Positions 33,500 to 45,999 of a DNA stretch of 64,000 nucleotides are shown here, piece by piece. The DNA lies in the NCBI RefSeq assembly GCF_000003815.2, contig NC_049992.1, positions 18,958,396 to 19,022,395 of the forward strand. The letters are read 5' to 3'. Source of the DNA: Branchiostoma floridae (Eukaryota; Chordata; Leptocardii; Amphioxiformes; Branchiostomatidae). Below the pieces are notes generated by a model. It was given only the letters and a program-made list of their open reading frames with translations. It made no database searches and was not told where the DNA came from. The position numbers were made by a program, and so were the translations under genes. Positions within the stretch are counted from its first letter, which is position 1; the number at the start of each line of letters is the position of its first letter.

Positions 33500-33899
33500 C
33501 TATCGAAAGGGCAGATGAACTCTACTCAAGTATGCTAAAACCTTGCGTGTTCCGTATACAAAATGTGAGGTGAAAAGAGGATTGATTGAACCAGTGACAC
33601 ACGCGCCAATATCAACAGGACGATGCAGTGTTGAACAGAAGTAGGGGAATTTGGGCACTTTTTTTTCGTGACCCACTCACGTAAGCAGGCCTTGTGCTCG
33701 TTTCATGTGTTTATAATCATAATAAGTTTGATACCATAGGAAAGAACATCACACAAGCTTTCTATTGATATATAATACATTGAAATTGATGCATAAATAA
33801 CGGAAATATGATATACTAAAGTTGATATTCCAAACTTTTTGTGCCGAGTGTAGTCTTAACTTATCTTATAATTGTTTCCTTTGACAACTAGAGATTTGT

Positions 33900-34650
33900 C
33901 TTCCTGCCTTTTTTTTGCATATCAATTTTATTTTTTTATTTTTTTATACACATATATTTTGAGAGTATTCGGCAGAAAACATAATTTGCTTTTATTAAGC
34001 CCTCTACTCAAGAAACATAGGCATAAAACAAGAATATCAAACCACATACATACATAAGTACAAAATGGATAACAGAAAAGTACATTAGGACAAGAGAAGT
34101 AGGTGCTAAATCGATTTGGAGAACCTGCCTGTGCAATGGATATAAGTATGGACAATTTCAAAAATAGTACAGTTTTGTAGATGTGAAAGAGACGTGGATA
34201 ACAGTAAAGAACATAAAGCAGTGTCGTTGAGGTGTTTTAGGTCTACTATTATATTGGAGACAGCCGATAACATAGCACTTCTTTGGCTGGTATAGAGTGT
34301 GCAGTGTAGAAGATAATGTTCAGTAGTTTCACAATGATATCCGCATTTACATGTGGGAGAATCAATACAGTGGTGTTGAAAAAGATGGTAGTATAACTGA
34401 CTAAAGTTTAGACGGAGCCTTGTTATATGAACTGCGGAGCGACCTAGGCCATGAGAGAAATGTGAGTGTTTTGTCGGCTTGTTGAATAATGAGTCCAGCT
34501 CTTTTTTTTAAATGTTGATCGTGAGGGGGCTTTAACATTTGCAGGCAGTTCGTTCCACAAGTGAACAGTTGAAGGTAAGAGGGATCTTTTATACTTTTCA
34601 GTTTTACAGGCAGTGTAAGGGAAGTTTTGGTTTGCGCGAAGGTTGTATGG
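33900..34650 (-). pseudogene. LINE C-terminal fragment
   Basis: On the minus strand, frames joined by shifts read VPSTVHLWNELPANVKAPSR, STFKKK and RLNFSQLYYHLFQHHCIDSP, then TCKCGYHCETTEHYLLHCTL. This is the C-terminal region of a LINE related to the one at 25889, including the CKC..C...H....C motif. 5' truncation and frameshifts make it a pseudogene. Confidence 0.65.
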
Positions 34651-34859
34651 GACAGTATCACAAATACGTGGCGGAATAATGACATGTAAGTACAGTGGTG
34701 CGATTTCAGTTAGGATAAACCTGTTCTACAGCTACATCTCCTTTTCATATCAATTCACAGCTAGGATATATAAAAAGGCTCTCCAACAAGACTTCTCCCG
34801 TGTCACTGTCAACGGATGGCTGTTTCCAAAATCATATCCAGTTGCTTAGGTAACTGCCT

Positions 34860-36119
34860 TTTGGCGTTTTGCATTACCAGATGATTAACTGTCATCGACG
34901 CATGTTAGATATTACTAAATTCGATGGTGCTTTCAAAAGGTATAGCTTATAAGACGTGAAAATTATCCAGACCTAATTCCCCTTGGTATGAATTATTCTT
35001 GACTAATCTATAATGTTGCAATCTGGAGAATGTTGCAATGGCGCTCCGCCACTCCCAAAAATGCTAGCGCCACTCCCCCGATTTTCAAATATAGGGTCTT
35101 TTTTTCTTGGACAAGTAACAAGAAAGATAATCCGAATTTGTTAAAGTTTGAGCCTGCGAGGTCAAACATTTGTCTGAGAAATGGGTAAAACTTTCGACAG
35201 ACTCACCTTTCTTTGTTTTAAGCAGGCTTGGGTTGGCATCAAAAATCAGACTCCTTTGTTTTGACTCTATTGTTATGCATGTGAACAATAGATGTCATCG
35301 ACTTTCGCATACAGTAATATCATAAAAAGAATGTCTTTCAAGGCAATGAAGACTGTGAAGAAACAACAATCTGAACAATAGAGTCACATTGTGATCGCCG
35401 GTGCATGAGCTTTTAAAGGGCTCCTACCCTGTGATTTATAGTGATTTCTGCCAACATTTCGGCAAAATTCTCTTCCTTGCTTTTCCTTTTCATCAAATTT
35501 CTGTTTTTGTGGCAAAGATAAGCCGCATTTTTGCCACAAGGAACTGTAATTTTCTATCTCACAGCTTCCAAACCAGCAAGATCGGCGGCCATTGTTTTTG
35601 CATGATCCTAATCTCTGATTGGTTAGTCTCAAGTAACCTGTGCTCTGATTGGTCAAGGGGAGGATTGCATCATGCATCTGGTGATCAACATTAGGGGGGG
35701 GGGGATTTAAAAACTGGGCAGCTGCTCAAAATAAATGCATTTTGAAATTCACATTACAAACAGGTCAATAGCAGCCAGCCATTAATGGTAGTTGAAAATG
35801 TTACCAAGACATTTTTGATTGCAATCTTCACTCTGCAAGGTGACCTAACAGGTAGGTCTATTGGGAAATTTTATTTAACTGTTACAGTAAATATGTATGT
35901 TAAGAAGTTTTCATTAAGTCAATTTTGTTGAAAAGAGCTTCCTTTGTTAATTGATATGTCGAATTGTATTTTATATATTTCAATAGATCTAGTTTTTAGA
36001 AAATGTACTTTGCCCATATGCTCTTTGTATGTGTAAAGAAATCTTTATCTTATCTTTACTTTAAGGGGCTAGACTTTCTGTTTCTTTTGTTAGAAAGATG
36101 CTTTAAATTGAAATTCCCT
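34860..36119. other. No gene seen
   Basis: There are short frames up to 97 codons on both strands near 35390-35690, overlapping each other and showing no recognisable domain or splice pattern. A G run lies at about 35694-35703. I see nothing else to annotate. Confidence 0.4.
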
Positions 36120-36926
36120 TAGGACCTCAAGTGATTTTTTCATAAAAGCTCAGTTCCAACTCTTATCGGTGATCATTGTACATACATTGCTTTGTTAATG
36201 CAAGAGGAATATTGTGAGATGTTAGCGTGTTGCTAATTCCAGCTCATCATCATGATTTTTCCAAAAGATCAGAAGGAACACGTTTTGCACTAAACCTATT
36301 CTAACCAGAGAGGGGAATTTGGAGGCCTTCAGCAAATTTTATGTCGCATAACTCATGAACGGCTATTGCTTAAGCTACGAAACTTGGTAATTCATCAGAA
36401 AATGCTGTTAACAAAAGATTTTACTCAATAAAATAAGTTTATCATTTTTGGGGTTGCCAAGGCAACGAAATAGTGACAGGCATATTTTTGCCAAAATTTG
36501 CCAATTTTGATTTAAACAATGTTTTCTTGATAAACTACACTTGTTTTCTTTTAAAAAATTGAATTCTATGAAATTCTATGTAATTTTCATGATTCAAAAT
36601 ATGTAATTAAAGCTAATTTCATGACGTCAATGGTCAAAATCCAAGATGGCCGCCCTTGTTACCTAAATGACGTCATAATATCGTCACATTATATGGTGAT
36701 GACACATTTTTGATGGGGTCCCTTTGGACCCCAGACGGACTGAACTTTCTTTATAGTTTCCACACTATTGTACCAATCTTCGTAAAAAAACTTAGGAGAA
36801 GGTATTTCAGATATTGACTGACAAAGTCACGGAAGGAATTTTGCCTCAGATCAAAAATGTTCAAATGACACTTCAAAATTTACGCCCGGGGTCCAAATGA
36901 ACCCCACTCGGGGGTTTGAGGGTTAA
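36120..36926. mobile_element. piggyBac-like element (GGGGTCC-palindrome subfamily), left end lost
   Basis: The right end is CTCGGGGGTTTGAGGGTTAA, ending at 36926. Palindromes lie at 36715-36732 and 36888-36905. The part at 36120-36260 matches the reverse complement of 2890-3040. A family-a-like insert occupies about 36270-36710, as in the 19961-20932 element. The left terminus is missing. Confidence 0.65.
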
Positions 36927-37058
36927 TTCAGGGAAAAAATTAGTTCTATGAAATACGTGACGTTTGACGCTTTGTATGTGACTCTTCACACTTTACATTT
37001 CATGATGATGACATTTGTAATATAGCAGCTGGTTTTATTATACCGAAAGATGTTCTGT

Positions 37059-37537
37059 TCAAAACCAACCATCTGAAGTGGCTTGGATTCCGTAGAAGCT
37101 TAGCTCAGTGAGCCTTGGCTTTTGATGCGAGTGAGTCTTTGTGATCAGGAAACGCCAGTACCACGCTGTTGCCTGGAAACCGCCAAACTCCTGGCGATCC
37201 TTCGTTCCTGGCTTCACGTTTGTAACGGTCAAGACGGTCCGTGTAAATATAAGATTAGACAAGATTTGTAACTTGAACGCTGCGATATCATGCCTGGTGT
37301 CTCCGTAGTTGTTGACTGCAACGCGGGTCAGAGTGTGGGGTGCCTTGAGGTTCACGCCTATGTAATAGTACCCCTTCCCTCGAGAAGCACATGGGACCCA
37401 GTAGGTTCTAGGGTCCCCATCAAAGGCGTTTGCGGGATCACACTTGCCAGTGGACGGAATAAGAAATTCGACAGAGACAATCAACTTCCAAGAAGATTTT
37501 CGTACCAGCCATGTACCGGTGGCGGAGGCCGCAGAAT
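37059..37537 (-). CDS. Gene B terminal exon: discoidin domain
   Basis: The exon starts after TTGTTATAG in phase 1 and ends at TGA (37061-37059), 479 nt. It reads GTWLVRKSSWK, then NAFDGDPRTYW, APHTLTRVAVNNYGDTRHDI, AAFKLQ, EFGGFQATAWYWRFLITKTH and LTELSFYGIQ. It aligns with the gene C domain throughout, but the segment corresponding to 'SNWEDVV' in C is altered in B (NLIFTRTVL). No donor follows, so the protein stops here. Confidence 0.85.
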
Positions 37538-40500
37538 CTATAACAATAACAATAACAAACCTTGTACTGAGTTAGAACTGCGTATCATGATTCTTTTACG
37601 TTCAATTTTCGAATTACAACTAACGTTACAAGGTATGTATGAAGACTGTATATATATATTGTACGCATTTAACTAGGATTGTCTGCAAGGTCTCTTTTTC
37701 GTTTGTTTCCTTTTCACAGACGAGTTGCGAATACATGTTTGTAAACCACACCGCCAGATCTGTAATGTTTCACCAATAAACAACCTGTATCACTTCAATA
37801 TATTTCAATGAATACACTGTAATAGCGCAAATAGATAGTATCAAGAAGGTTATTATGAAATGTACACAAAAACAAACCCTTATGAAAGCAAAATTTCAAT
37901 ATGAAACACCGTATGAGTGATAAATAGTGAAATATTATCGAAAAAAAAAGAAAGTACACCGACATGGATTCGAACCCGAGACCATAAGTTAAAAAGTCTA
38001 CGTCACGATACATTTCTATATGTATAGGCGTGCTAATACAACTGAAGTGACGGAGCGCGTGCTAATAATACGAGACAGAAATTGTTTCAGGTCCATCATT
38101 TCAAAAATTTGAAGTCGTAAGATCTCTCTAGTCTCCTCACCGTTTGGTCATCAAGTAAACTTTTTAAACTGTTATAAATAGAACAAGGAGGTTATATAGG
38201 ATAACTTTAATTTTTGCACAACAACTGTACGAGGTACAAAGTATGGCATCTACATATCTACAGTTCTATAGCTTAACTAATACAGGAGTTGTAGTATGGA
38301 TCAACTGTTTGTGTGAACTCCCGCACAGTGCCTGCTTGGTGTGTGTTTATGACATCTACATGATAGACAGGGTAAGAATAGCCCGCCACTTGTTCGGGCT
38401 ATACACACCGTAGTAATTGTCGTTGACCTGTCCTTGCTAGAAAGTTACTGGGTGTGTTTTAGTGTTCAAGGGGGGGGGGGGGGTGCGATGAATGCCGTAG
38501 TACGTTTTAGTATGGCCTACTATTGTAAGAGTCCAAACCCCCAAGACAAATGGTATGGCCCAGGTGGGGGTCAGAGTTGACGATATCCGGTTCTAGTTCA
38601 GGTCTACACATGTTTCCAAGAATACAGTTACACTTCAGAGCAGTCCTTGTCTGAGCCTCCTTTCAAACGAGTATCCTTGGGGTGAGGGACAGGGCGGAAC
38701 AATCCTACCTTACACTATGTTTTCGAATAACATTGTAGACAGACTTATGTCTCCTTGTCAGTTCCTTCCTGTTCACAGACGATTTTGTAAACCACATCGC
38801 CTGAATTCTATTTTCCAACAAGAGTTCGCAGACCTCATGCCTCCAGAGTGGAAGTAAGGAAGGTCGGTGTTTTGTGTAAAAAAAATTAGTGTTTTGTGTA
38901 ATAGTGGGGTCCTGGTGGGAACATGTGTAATAGTCTATGAAAGGAGGAAGAAAGCAATGTTGGTAAGTGTAAGCTTTTAGAATGAAGCAACGCGTTTGCT
39001 TGGAGATTGCCTCCTAACATCTGTTAGGACATTACCTCCTAACATCTGGTTGGAAGTTACATCCTCACATCTGCTAGGAGCTTACCTCCTCACATATTCT
39101 TGGAGATTTCCTCCTCACATCTACTTGTGAATATTACGTCTTCACATCCTTCTGAGCTGACTCTGCCACCCACATAACTGTGAACTGGCACATAGCCGGC
39201 GTAAATGAAACCACTCTGATGTCTTGTGCACGAGGAGTGTCCATAAAATGTACTGCCTCAGAGGTTGACCTAAGAAATGAATGTCTATTTCAGTCTCGTA
39301 TCTCGTATCTAAACTACCTGCATTGCCTAAAATGACAGCAATCTCTCGTTCCTTTCTTCAGTTATCCCCATTGGAATGCATTGACTTTTTTTAGTCATCC
39401 TCATTGGAATGCAGTTCCAAAAACAAATGTTAGGGGCTCAAACTTGGCACACCTTGTCCTGATGTCACAAGATACCTTCCTCCTAAATGTCAAGGCTACA
39501 TGTCCAGGACAGAAAATACATGATAACAGCTACTATGATAAGATATTCTAAATAATTAGTCAAATATCCTACTTTGCATAATTCATATATCACTTCGTAC
39601 ATCCTTATCTAACCTACCAGCATACCAAACATCATGACAATCCATTATTCCTTTCTTGAGTTCCTCGAACAGTTTTGACAACAATGCCCCTGCAATTCCA
39701 AAACAACCAGCTAAGTGGTCCAAGCTGATGTTAGTTCTTCCAGAGCAAAAGAATTAACACCTCAAAAATCATCGCAATCCATCCAATGGTTGTTCACACA
39801 AGTTTACTTAAAACAAAACAAAAAACAACTTCTGAAATAGCATTGTCAACCACCAGATGGCAAAAAATTGTTTCACGCCCATGAAGAGCACAACACCTAA
39901 CCACGTTACAAATATTATCGCAACCCATCCAAAGGTTCTTACGATGCTCGCCGCACACAAACATCCACAAAGGACATAACATTGCAGGTTCAAAACAAAC
40001 AGATAGAAGGCTGAAATTTTCACCAACTAAGCATTCTTTATACACCTACCCACCACATAAAAATCAACACCACAGCAACTATATGTGCAAAGATACATTT
40101 AAAAAACGTGCTGCTGCAAATACAAATAGTAGGCAGCCAAGTGAATGGAGTGATTGTAGGTAGTGTTCATATGTTGGTGACTATGGGTGTAGGTGACATT
40201 GACATGTACACAGGGGTTACCATGTTTGTGGGTGGTGTCCGTAGCAAGATGACCATTGGAGTAGGGATTGTCCACGGTAGAGTGACCATAGGTGTAGGTA
40301 GTGTTCTCAGCAGGGTGACCAATGGTGTAGGTTGTGTTCTCAGCAGGGTGACCATTGGTGTAGGTAGTGTTCTCAGCAGGGTGACCAATGGTGTAGGTTG
40401 TGTTCTCAGCAGGGTGACCAATGGTGTAGGTAGTGTTCTCAGCAGGGTGACCATTGGTGTAGGACGTCCCCAAAGCAGGCTGTAAATAGGAGAGATTCTC

Positions 40501-42516
40501 GTTTTTATATTACATACAGTGAACAAAACCTGAGGCGAATATAAATACGGACGTTACTTTCCACTGTTATATGTTATATGATTAAGATTAACGATGCCGT
40601 TCTAAAATGACATCAACATGCTTTACATGACACACAGACATACGCATAGACATCTCAAAACGGAATAAAGACCGTTTTCCTACCTTTTGAACTTGCTGAA
40701 CATTGTTGTTGAAATAAAGCCAGGTTCCGAAAAAGATCAATGCCACCAACAAGGCCGTTATTATCACGGCAAAGCCAATATTGCCATAAGTGCAATCTGA
40801 AAATACATATGATGGGAACGTCAAATAAAGTGCCAGTAAAAATGAGGCACGCATTCGGGCATACATACAGGCAATGTCTAGTGCATAGAAAATACATATA
40901 ATAGCCATCTTAAATGTAGCAAGGCCCCTGTGTCTATAAATGGTTTTGTGTTATTAAAAGTCATTACAAACAGCCAGCTATTGAAAAGAACTCTAAGTTA
41001 TATAATGGACTTCATCGACACTTTAGACACACAGTTAGAACTATTACACTAATTCCAAATGTTTCTTAACATCCCACAAAGAATATATACTATTGAAATA
41101 GGTATTCGAAAAAAAAACTTCATTGTTCAAATATGGAACATCGTTGTCAATTTGATCAGGTACTCAATTGAGCTAAGGTGTCCCAGTCACGCTCGATTAT
41201 TTGTGTTCAGCCGCATTTGAACGATGTTCGATGATGTTTTATCACGTAATTCGAATCGAACGCACGCGTTTGAACCTATGGTTATTTGCGACTATTCAAT
41301 GTAAACACACCGTAACGAACTTTTTATTCTTGGTGGGTGCTTGTGCTGATCGGGTCATGAAATTTACGGTTATAGCCACAGCTCAAAATAGCAGTATTGA
41401 TATCTATAGTACCCTAGTTTTACTTATTATCTCTTTGGTATCAAAACTGTCCGAGTCCTTTTTTGTTTAATTATTCGTACGTTCCATTATTTTAAAAATA
41501 TGTGTATGTCGTTTTGTAAACCAAAAATTACAGAAAAATAGTCGTTTTCGGCCGAAAAAAATGTTATCATAATCTTAGGAAAAATAGCCTCGGACAAATG
41601 TGATCTCTAAAATATAATGGTGGAACCATTCAATCACAAGATACGGGAATATGTATGGAATACTACTTTCCTTTAAGCTTTGGCCACCTTACCCCAAACG
41701 ACTATGGATCCATCGCCGTAACAATAATTATTGTAATCAGCAACTTATAAAATCTAAACGGTCATAAAATAAATTAAAAATGTTTGTTTTTATGAGACTA
41801 CAGGAAGCTATATCTGAACCAAAAAAAATTAACTTACGGCAACGTGCTTGTTGTGGTACAGGTGGGACGAACATCGGATTCTCGTTCAGGGCGTCTCGTA
41901 TTTTCGGATCTGTACTCGGGATATGTCTGTTTTTGTGTATGTCCTTGTCATCATTTCCAGGAACTACGTTGTCAACATTATGTTTAGTTGAGTTGCCTTT
42001 GTTATCGTTTTCAGGAACCACGTTGTCAGCATCATGTTCATTTGAGTTGCATTCTGACATGTACACTGGGTTGGGGGATTCATATGCGACACCATAAGCC
42101 ATAGAGGGGTCCAAATTGGTATTATCGTCTATGATATAGACGTGTTCAGGAATCTCAGCCTCGGAGTCGCTTTTTGGGATTGTGTTTTTGCCATAATTAT
42201 CTTTGTTCGTTGTTTTAGTTGCAATTCTTGTTGCGTATTTTGGGTTGGTGCAAGAATTAGAACTACTTAATATGTTTGTTGTGTATCCTGAATTTTGCTT
42301 AGGGATACGATTTATGTTTGATTTCGAAGACACAATTTCATTTTTGTTTTTATTTGTATTTGGATTAACATCGACATCAGCTGAGGCATTTTGGATTGCC
42401 TGTCCCGTATCAACTGCAGATTCAGTAGTATCAAGCATATGGTTTCCATCATCTTTACGTATATGCGTCAAACTCAGTTTCGAGGCTTCGTTTTCGGTGA
42501 TGATGTCTTCAGCCAT
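37059..42516 (-). CDS. Gene B: type II membrane protein with repeat stalk and discoidin (F5/8C-like) domain
   Basis: Inferred exons on the minus strand: 42516-41838, 40796-40684, 40479-40221 and 37537-37059, about 509 residues, phases 1, 0 and 1, all junctions GT-AG. Residues 1-226 form the acidic cytoplasmic tail with NPKY and NPVY and an internal repeat (DADNVVPENDN / VDNVVPGNDD). The membrane exon core is FAVIITALLVALIFFGTWLY. The stalk has seven 11-residue units plus a partial one, with N-T-T sequons. The C-terminal ~158 residues are a divergent F5/8 type C (discoidin) domain ending in a stop. Discoidin domains bind carbohydrates, lipids or proteins at the cell surface. The partner here is unknown. 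No hevein-like exon is found downstream, unlike genes A and C. This is the most intact of the three. Confidence 0.8.
37950..38060 (-). tRNA. tRNA-like sequence, probably pseudogene or SINE-derived
   Basis: On the minus strand a perfect B-box-like GGTTCGAATCC (about 37965-37975) is preceded by CTTCAGTTGTATTAGCACGC (A-box-like, about 38036-38055). The T stem pairs poorly, an extra hairpin-like stretch lies between the boxes, and I cannot build a full acceptor stem. A functional tRNA is unlikely. It lies in intron 3 of gene B. Confidence 0.3.
39005..39135. repeat. ~30-bp minisatellite, about five copies
   Basis: The unit reads roughly 'TACCTCCTCACATCTGCTAG' plus 'GAGCT'. Successive copies differ at several sites. 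It lies in intron 3 of gene B. Between 39135 and 40100 there are only degenerate repeats and no exon that I can see. Confidence 0.6.
40221..40479 (-). CDS. Gene B stalk exon
   Basis: TTTACAG acceptor before 40479, GTAACC donor after 40221, 259 nt, phase 0 to 1. It begins PALGTSYTNGHPAEN and continues as TTYTIGHPAEN or TTYTNGHPAEN units, ending in two diverged units (TTYTYGHSTVD, NPYSNGHLATD) and THKHG. Each ENTT creates an N-glycosylation sequon. The near-identical 33-nt units suggest recent unequal exchange. Confidence 0.85.
40684..40796 (-). CDS. Gene B transmembrane exon
   Basis: 113 nt between a TATTTTCAG acceptor and an AAAAG|GTAGGA donor. It reads HCTYGNIG, then FAVIITALLVALIFFGTWLY, then FNNNVQQVQK. 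The split His codon forms C|AT with exon 1. RC-H-C just before the membrane could be palmitoylated (inference). Confidence 0.88.
41838..42516 (-). CDS. Gene B exon 1: cytoplasmic tail
   Basis: ATG at 42516, donor GTAAGT after 41838, 679 nt, phase 1. The upstream sequence has a strong acceptor TTTTTTCTACAG before 42530, leaving a 14-nt 5'-UTR piece (TTCGAGGGATAAAG) in the same exon, so the mRNA starts in a separate leader exon. The tail contains NPKY, NPVY, YGVAYESPNP and MFVPPVPQQARC. Confidence 0.88.
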
Positions 42517-43199
42517 CTTTATCCCTCGAACTGTAGAAAAAAAAACTAGATATTGGTAACCTCACACATGAATAAAGTGAATTTTATGCAAATGACCAAC
42601 AAATTTAAATAACTTATGTGATGCTCACACTTAACTAACTTTTCAATTTAGAAGTATAAAGTTCCCACCATACGTCAATAAAGGTTAGACTTGCATTCAA
42701 TGAAACAAGCTAAATAGTAACTACTTAAGCAACTGGATATGATTTTGAATACGGTCAGACGGTTCACGTAGAATCCTATACACTTCGTCAGTGACATGGA
42801 GGAAAATTTTTGGCGAGCAGGTTTTATACCTTAGCTATAAATTGATATGTTAAACATTTTAGATAGTTCCTGTCCCAAAACACTGCCTCCATTTTTCATG
42901 GAGCTAAAAGAAGAAGTCAAACCCAACATTCCATACCAAAAGAGTCACTTGTTCCCTCTTGGAGGAGTATGCTCTGGAGAGACCTTGGTCAATTAGGGAT
43001 TAACATGAAGGAAGCCCGGCATGGTACTCTAGCCCCCCCCCCCCCCGTAACTTTTAAACGACTTGGTCTAATATCAGTAGATTTGCATGGAATTATGTAT
43101 TATTTTCCTTTTATGTAATTTTGATATCCTTATGACGGGATTAAGACGTCAAAATGCAATTAGTCGTAAAAAAACGTACATAGGGAATTACATTTGTAT

Positions 43200-44051
43200 T
43201 TAACCCTATCTACACCGGGCTTTTTTGGGATACCTGGGACGGGGGGGGGGTCTTTTGCCCCCCTTCGTAATTCCCTAACCGCTTGGGATACGATCACCAA
43301 ATTTAGAGGGGATGATGTACTAGTAAAGTTTGATATGTTCTGTAAGTTTGGTATGGTTATGACGTAATATGACGTAATTATGACGTCATAATGTCATATT
43401 TTAGGCTAAAATCGTCTAAATATGAAATTTCCCCTATTCTTAAAGTTATTAAAGAAAACGATGACTATAAAGGTTATCTTATTGGTGTCTCAGTCTGCCA
43501 AGTCATTGACGTCATTTGTCCGCCATCTAAGATCGACAAGCTTGAATTTTCTAAAATACGTTTTTTTCCACCAATAACCCCAAAACCCAATGGAAGTGGA
43601 CTCAAAAGGTTCAAATGATTGTGTTTTGCAAGAAAATAAAAAGATTTGACGGAATTTGAGTAAAAATAACATGTATTTATCGTTGAAAATGGCATTGTCC
43701 ACCATCTTGGATTTTGACCCATGACGTCATCAAATTGGCATAAATTATGAACAACTAATTAGAAATGTAACTTAAAATTACACAGGATCTTAATGATATA
43801 GATAAACAAGTTTGGTCTCGCAATAAAACTATGAAATCCCATAATTCAAACTGAAATTAGTAAATTTGGTAAAATATGCCTGTCAGAAACCCGTTGACAT
43901 GGCAACAAGAAAAATCGCAGAATTGTTGCTAACAATATTTTAGGAAAAGTCACCAAGTTTCGTAGTCCTAGCACACGTCGTTCGGCAGTTATATGACGTC
44001 AAAGTTGGCGCAGGCACTTTTAGCACCCCCCCGCGGTCTAGATAGGGTTAA
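43200..44051. mobile_element. piggyBac-like element, family b, upstream of gene B
   Basis: TTAACCCTATCTACACCGGG at 43200 and the inverse CGGTCTAGATAGGGTTAA ending at 44051. G and C tracts lie just inside both ends. The interior contains several TGACGTCAT words and ATCTTGGAT. It is present in reverse orientation at 61619-62546. No transposase is seen. Confidence 0.85.
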
Positions 44052-44514
44052 TTACCAGAAAACGTTGAATAATAAGGCTGTGCCATTCATATTAAACTAT
44101 GCCAAGACTGCCGTAGCCATTGGCAACCGCCCTGACATCAAAATGACGTCAGAAAAGGACGTCTACCATCTTTGGATCTGCAAACTTAATGATACTTAAC
44201 CGATATTTAAACTTAACCGATATTTTAGGATAACAGGCTTAGACACCTTAGACTGATAAATTTAATGGATTTAAAGAGATTGTTGCAGAAGTTTATCTCT
44301 TGTCCTTTCTACATTCATATAATTATGGTTGTGAGTTTGGAATTCAGACAAAGATTTAGTATATCTTTTTTTCAATTTACTACATCTTTAGTATATATTT
44401 CATCATATTACGAAATATTATTATGAAGCCAAATTTTTACAACTCTCATGTTTTCCTTTTTACATCATTCTCTATACTAAGCTAATGAACATAGAATAAG
44501 CCGTTTGAATAAGT

Positions 44515-44591
44515 TTCAAACGCGGGCTTTAAAAGCCCCTCCTCCATCGGTCGTAGATTGACTAAAAAAAGCCTGATCTGAATAGGGTTAA
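44515..44591. mobile_element. Right-end fragment of a family a TTAA element
   Basis: 'GCTTTAAAAGCCCCTCCTCC' through 'AAAAAAGCCTGATCTGAATA' and GGGTTAA (ending 44591) is the right terminus. The left part is missing. Confidence 0.6.
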
Positions 44592-44942
44592 CAACATAAC
44601 GATGGAGATAATTGCAGCATTACACCCCTGCACCTACCAAAATTTCATAATGACGGTTCAGTCACTTTGGAACTCACAAGATGAAGATCTCACTTTAGAA
44701 GTCCCAAAGTTATGCGTGTTTTAGAAATTTGTTAGAACGTTGCTTCTTTATAAAGGTCTCGTATTATCCGGTATAACCTTAGGAGTCGAATTTATTTTGA
44801 GACTATCATAAGATGCAACATATTTTGCTTGAAAACAGCTGCATATTAATTGTAACATGGCCATTATTACGATAGTACATAGTTTCAATTGGTTTCTGTC
44901 ATGCGAACTCAATTATTAAAAGGTCTGACATTTTGTACTCAC

Positions 44943-45059
44943 CAGCGGACTTCTATGTGGTAGTGCCTCACAGTCTTCGATCTATCAGGACTCAAGTCTC
45001 AGCGACACGACTGCGATATTTGGTTCTCAGTAGACAGAGTTCCTTTAAGTGTCGGTTGA
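44943..45059 (-). other. Leader-exon-like unit 4 (upstream of gene B)
   Basis: AATTTATTTCAG acceptor before 45059 and CTG|GTGAGT donor after 44943 on the minus strand. Stops in all frames. Duplicated at 48876-48992. Confidence 0.5.
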
Positions 45060-45999
45060 CTGAAATAAATTATTCAAAACACGGAACGAACTATTTCGCA
45101 AGTGCCTAACATCGAATGTGGATGCGAAGATGTGTCATAGCCTGTTGATATGTTGAAAGTATAGTGAACGAAGTGCTTGTCTGAAATAATATGTGCTTCA
45201 ATATGGCACATTTTAAATTGTTTTACAATAAGAAGTGCATATGTGCTGTATGCATTTCTTTTGTCATAAAAGAAACATGAACTTGCCCGAGCACGTCTGT
45301 CAAAAACATCAGACAATTGAAACGTCAGGTTCCTGAATAGACATCATTACACCAACGCGTCACGTAAAGTTTCTTTGCCGCAATTGGGGTTTTAAAATAT
45401 TGGCTCAAATATCATGGTTCATTTTTCTTAGTTGTCTCATCATGGTTTTCTTCGTATATTTATATATATTTACCTCCCAAGACGAGGTGTTTATTTTTTT
45501 CCTTGCACAATATAGAATGTTTTAAATTGATGGTGCCTGCCTGCCTGCAAATGATGTGATGCAAACTTAAAAACACATGCAGCACATTATTAATGAGGAA
45601 CTGCAAGAAAAAGATGTTGTCAGAATCAACACCTACTTTACCAGTGATTACAAGTGCACAGGTTGCTCAGTGACAGCGTCTTTTTAGCAATGACTGCACA
45701 TGCATAGTCTGACATGTTCTAACACAATGACACTATAGTAAAGTGTGGCAACAAAATTAAGATTTTACTGCTGGGTGCTGATGGGTCTTTGTGGTATGAC
45801 ATTGATCCGTGACATCAAACTACGCTTTGTAAGCTTGCCAGCCCACTTATTTAGTAAGAAAATGTTATCAAAATAATAGAAAATAATTGTAGTACGCTGT
45901 TTTCATTATTAAGAAACCATTACAAGTATTCTTCTCCACATCAAAGTTTTTCAAAACCAGGGAAAGGTGTTTATAGTTCAGATAGCGTCCAAAATATTT

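Larger units (their letters stand above)
32589..33850 (-). mobile_element. Tc1-like transposon remnant
   Basis: Ends 32589 onward (CACTCAGCACAAAAAGTTTG) and up to 33850 (CAAACTTTTTGTGCCGAGTG) are inverted, and the similarity continues for about 150 bp inwards with indels. The right flank is TA, while the left TA is mutated. A decayed transposase lies inside on the minus strand. Confidence 0.75.

Noticed and set aside
37950-38060. Functional tRNA gene
   Set aside because: The B box is good, but the T stem and acceptor stem do not pair and extra sequence lies between the boxes. Listed only as tRNA-like.
40108-40485. Plus-strand open frame of 125 codons opposite the gene B stalk (and similar at 15570-15839 and 60175-60453)
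   Set aside because: It mirrors the 33-nt coding repeat. The conserved splice sites, phases and neighbouring exons are all on the minus strand.
45074-45316. Minus-strand frame of 80 codons repeated at 49007-49243
   Set aside because: Its conservation follows from the tandem duplication. The diverged copy at 21484-21744 does not keep the protein, and no domain is seen.
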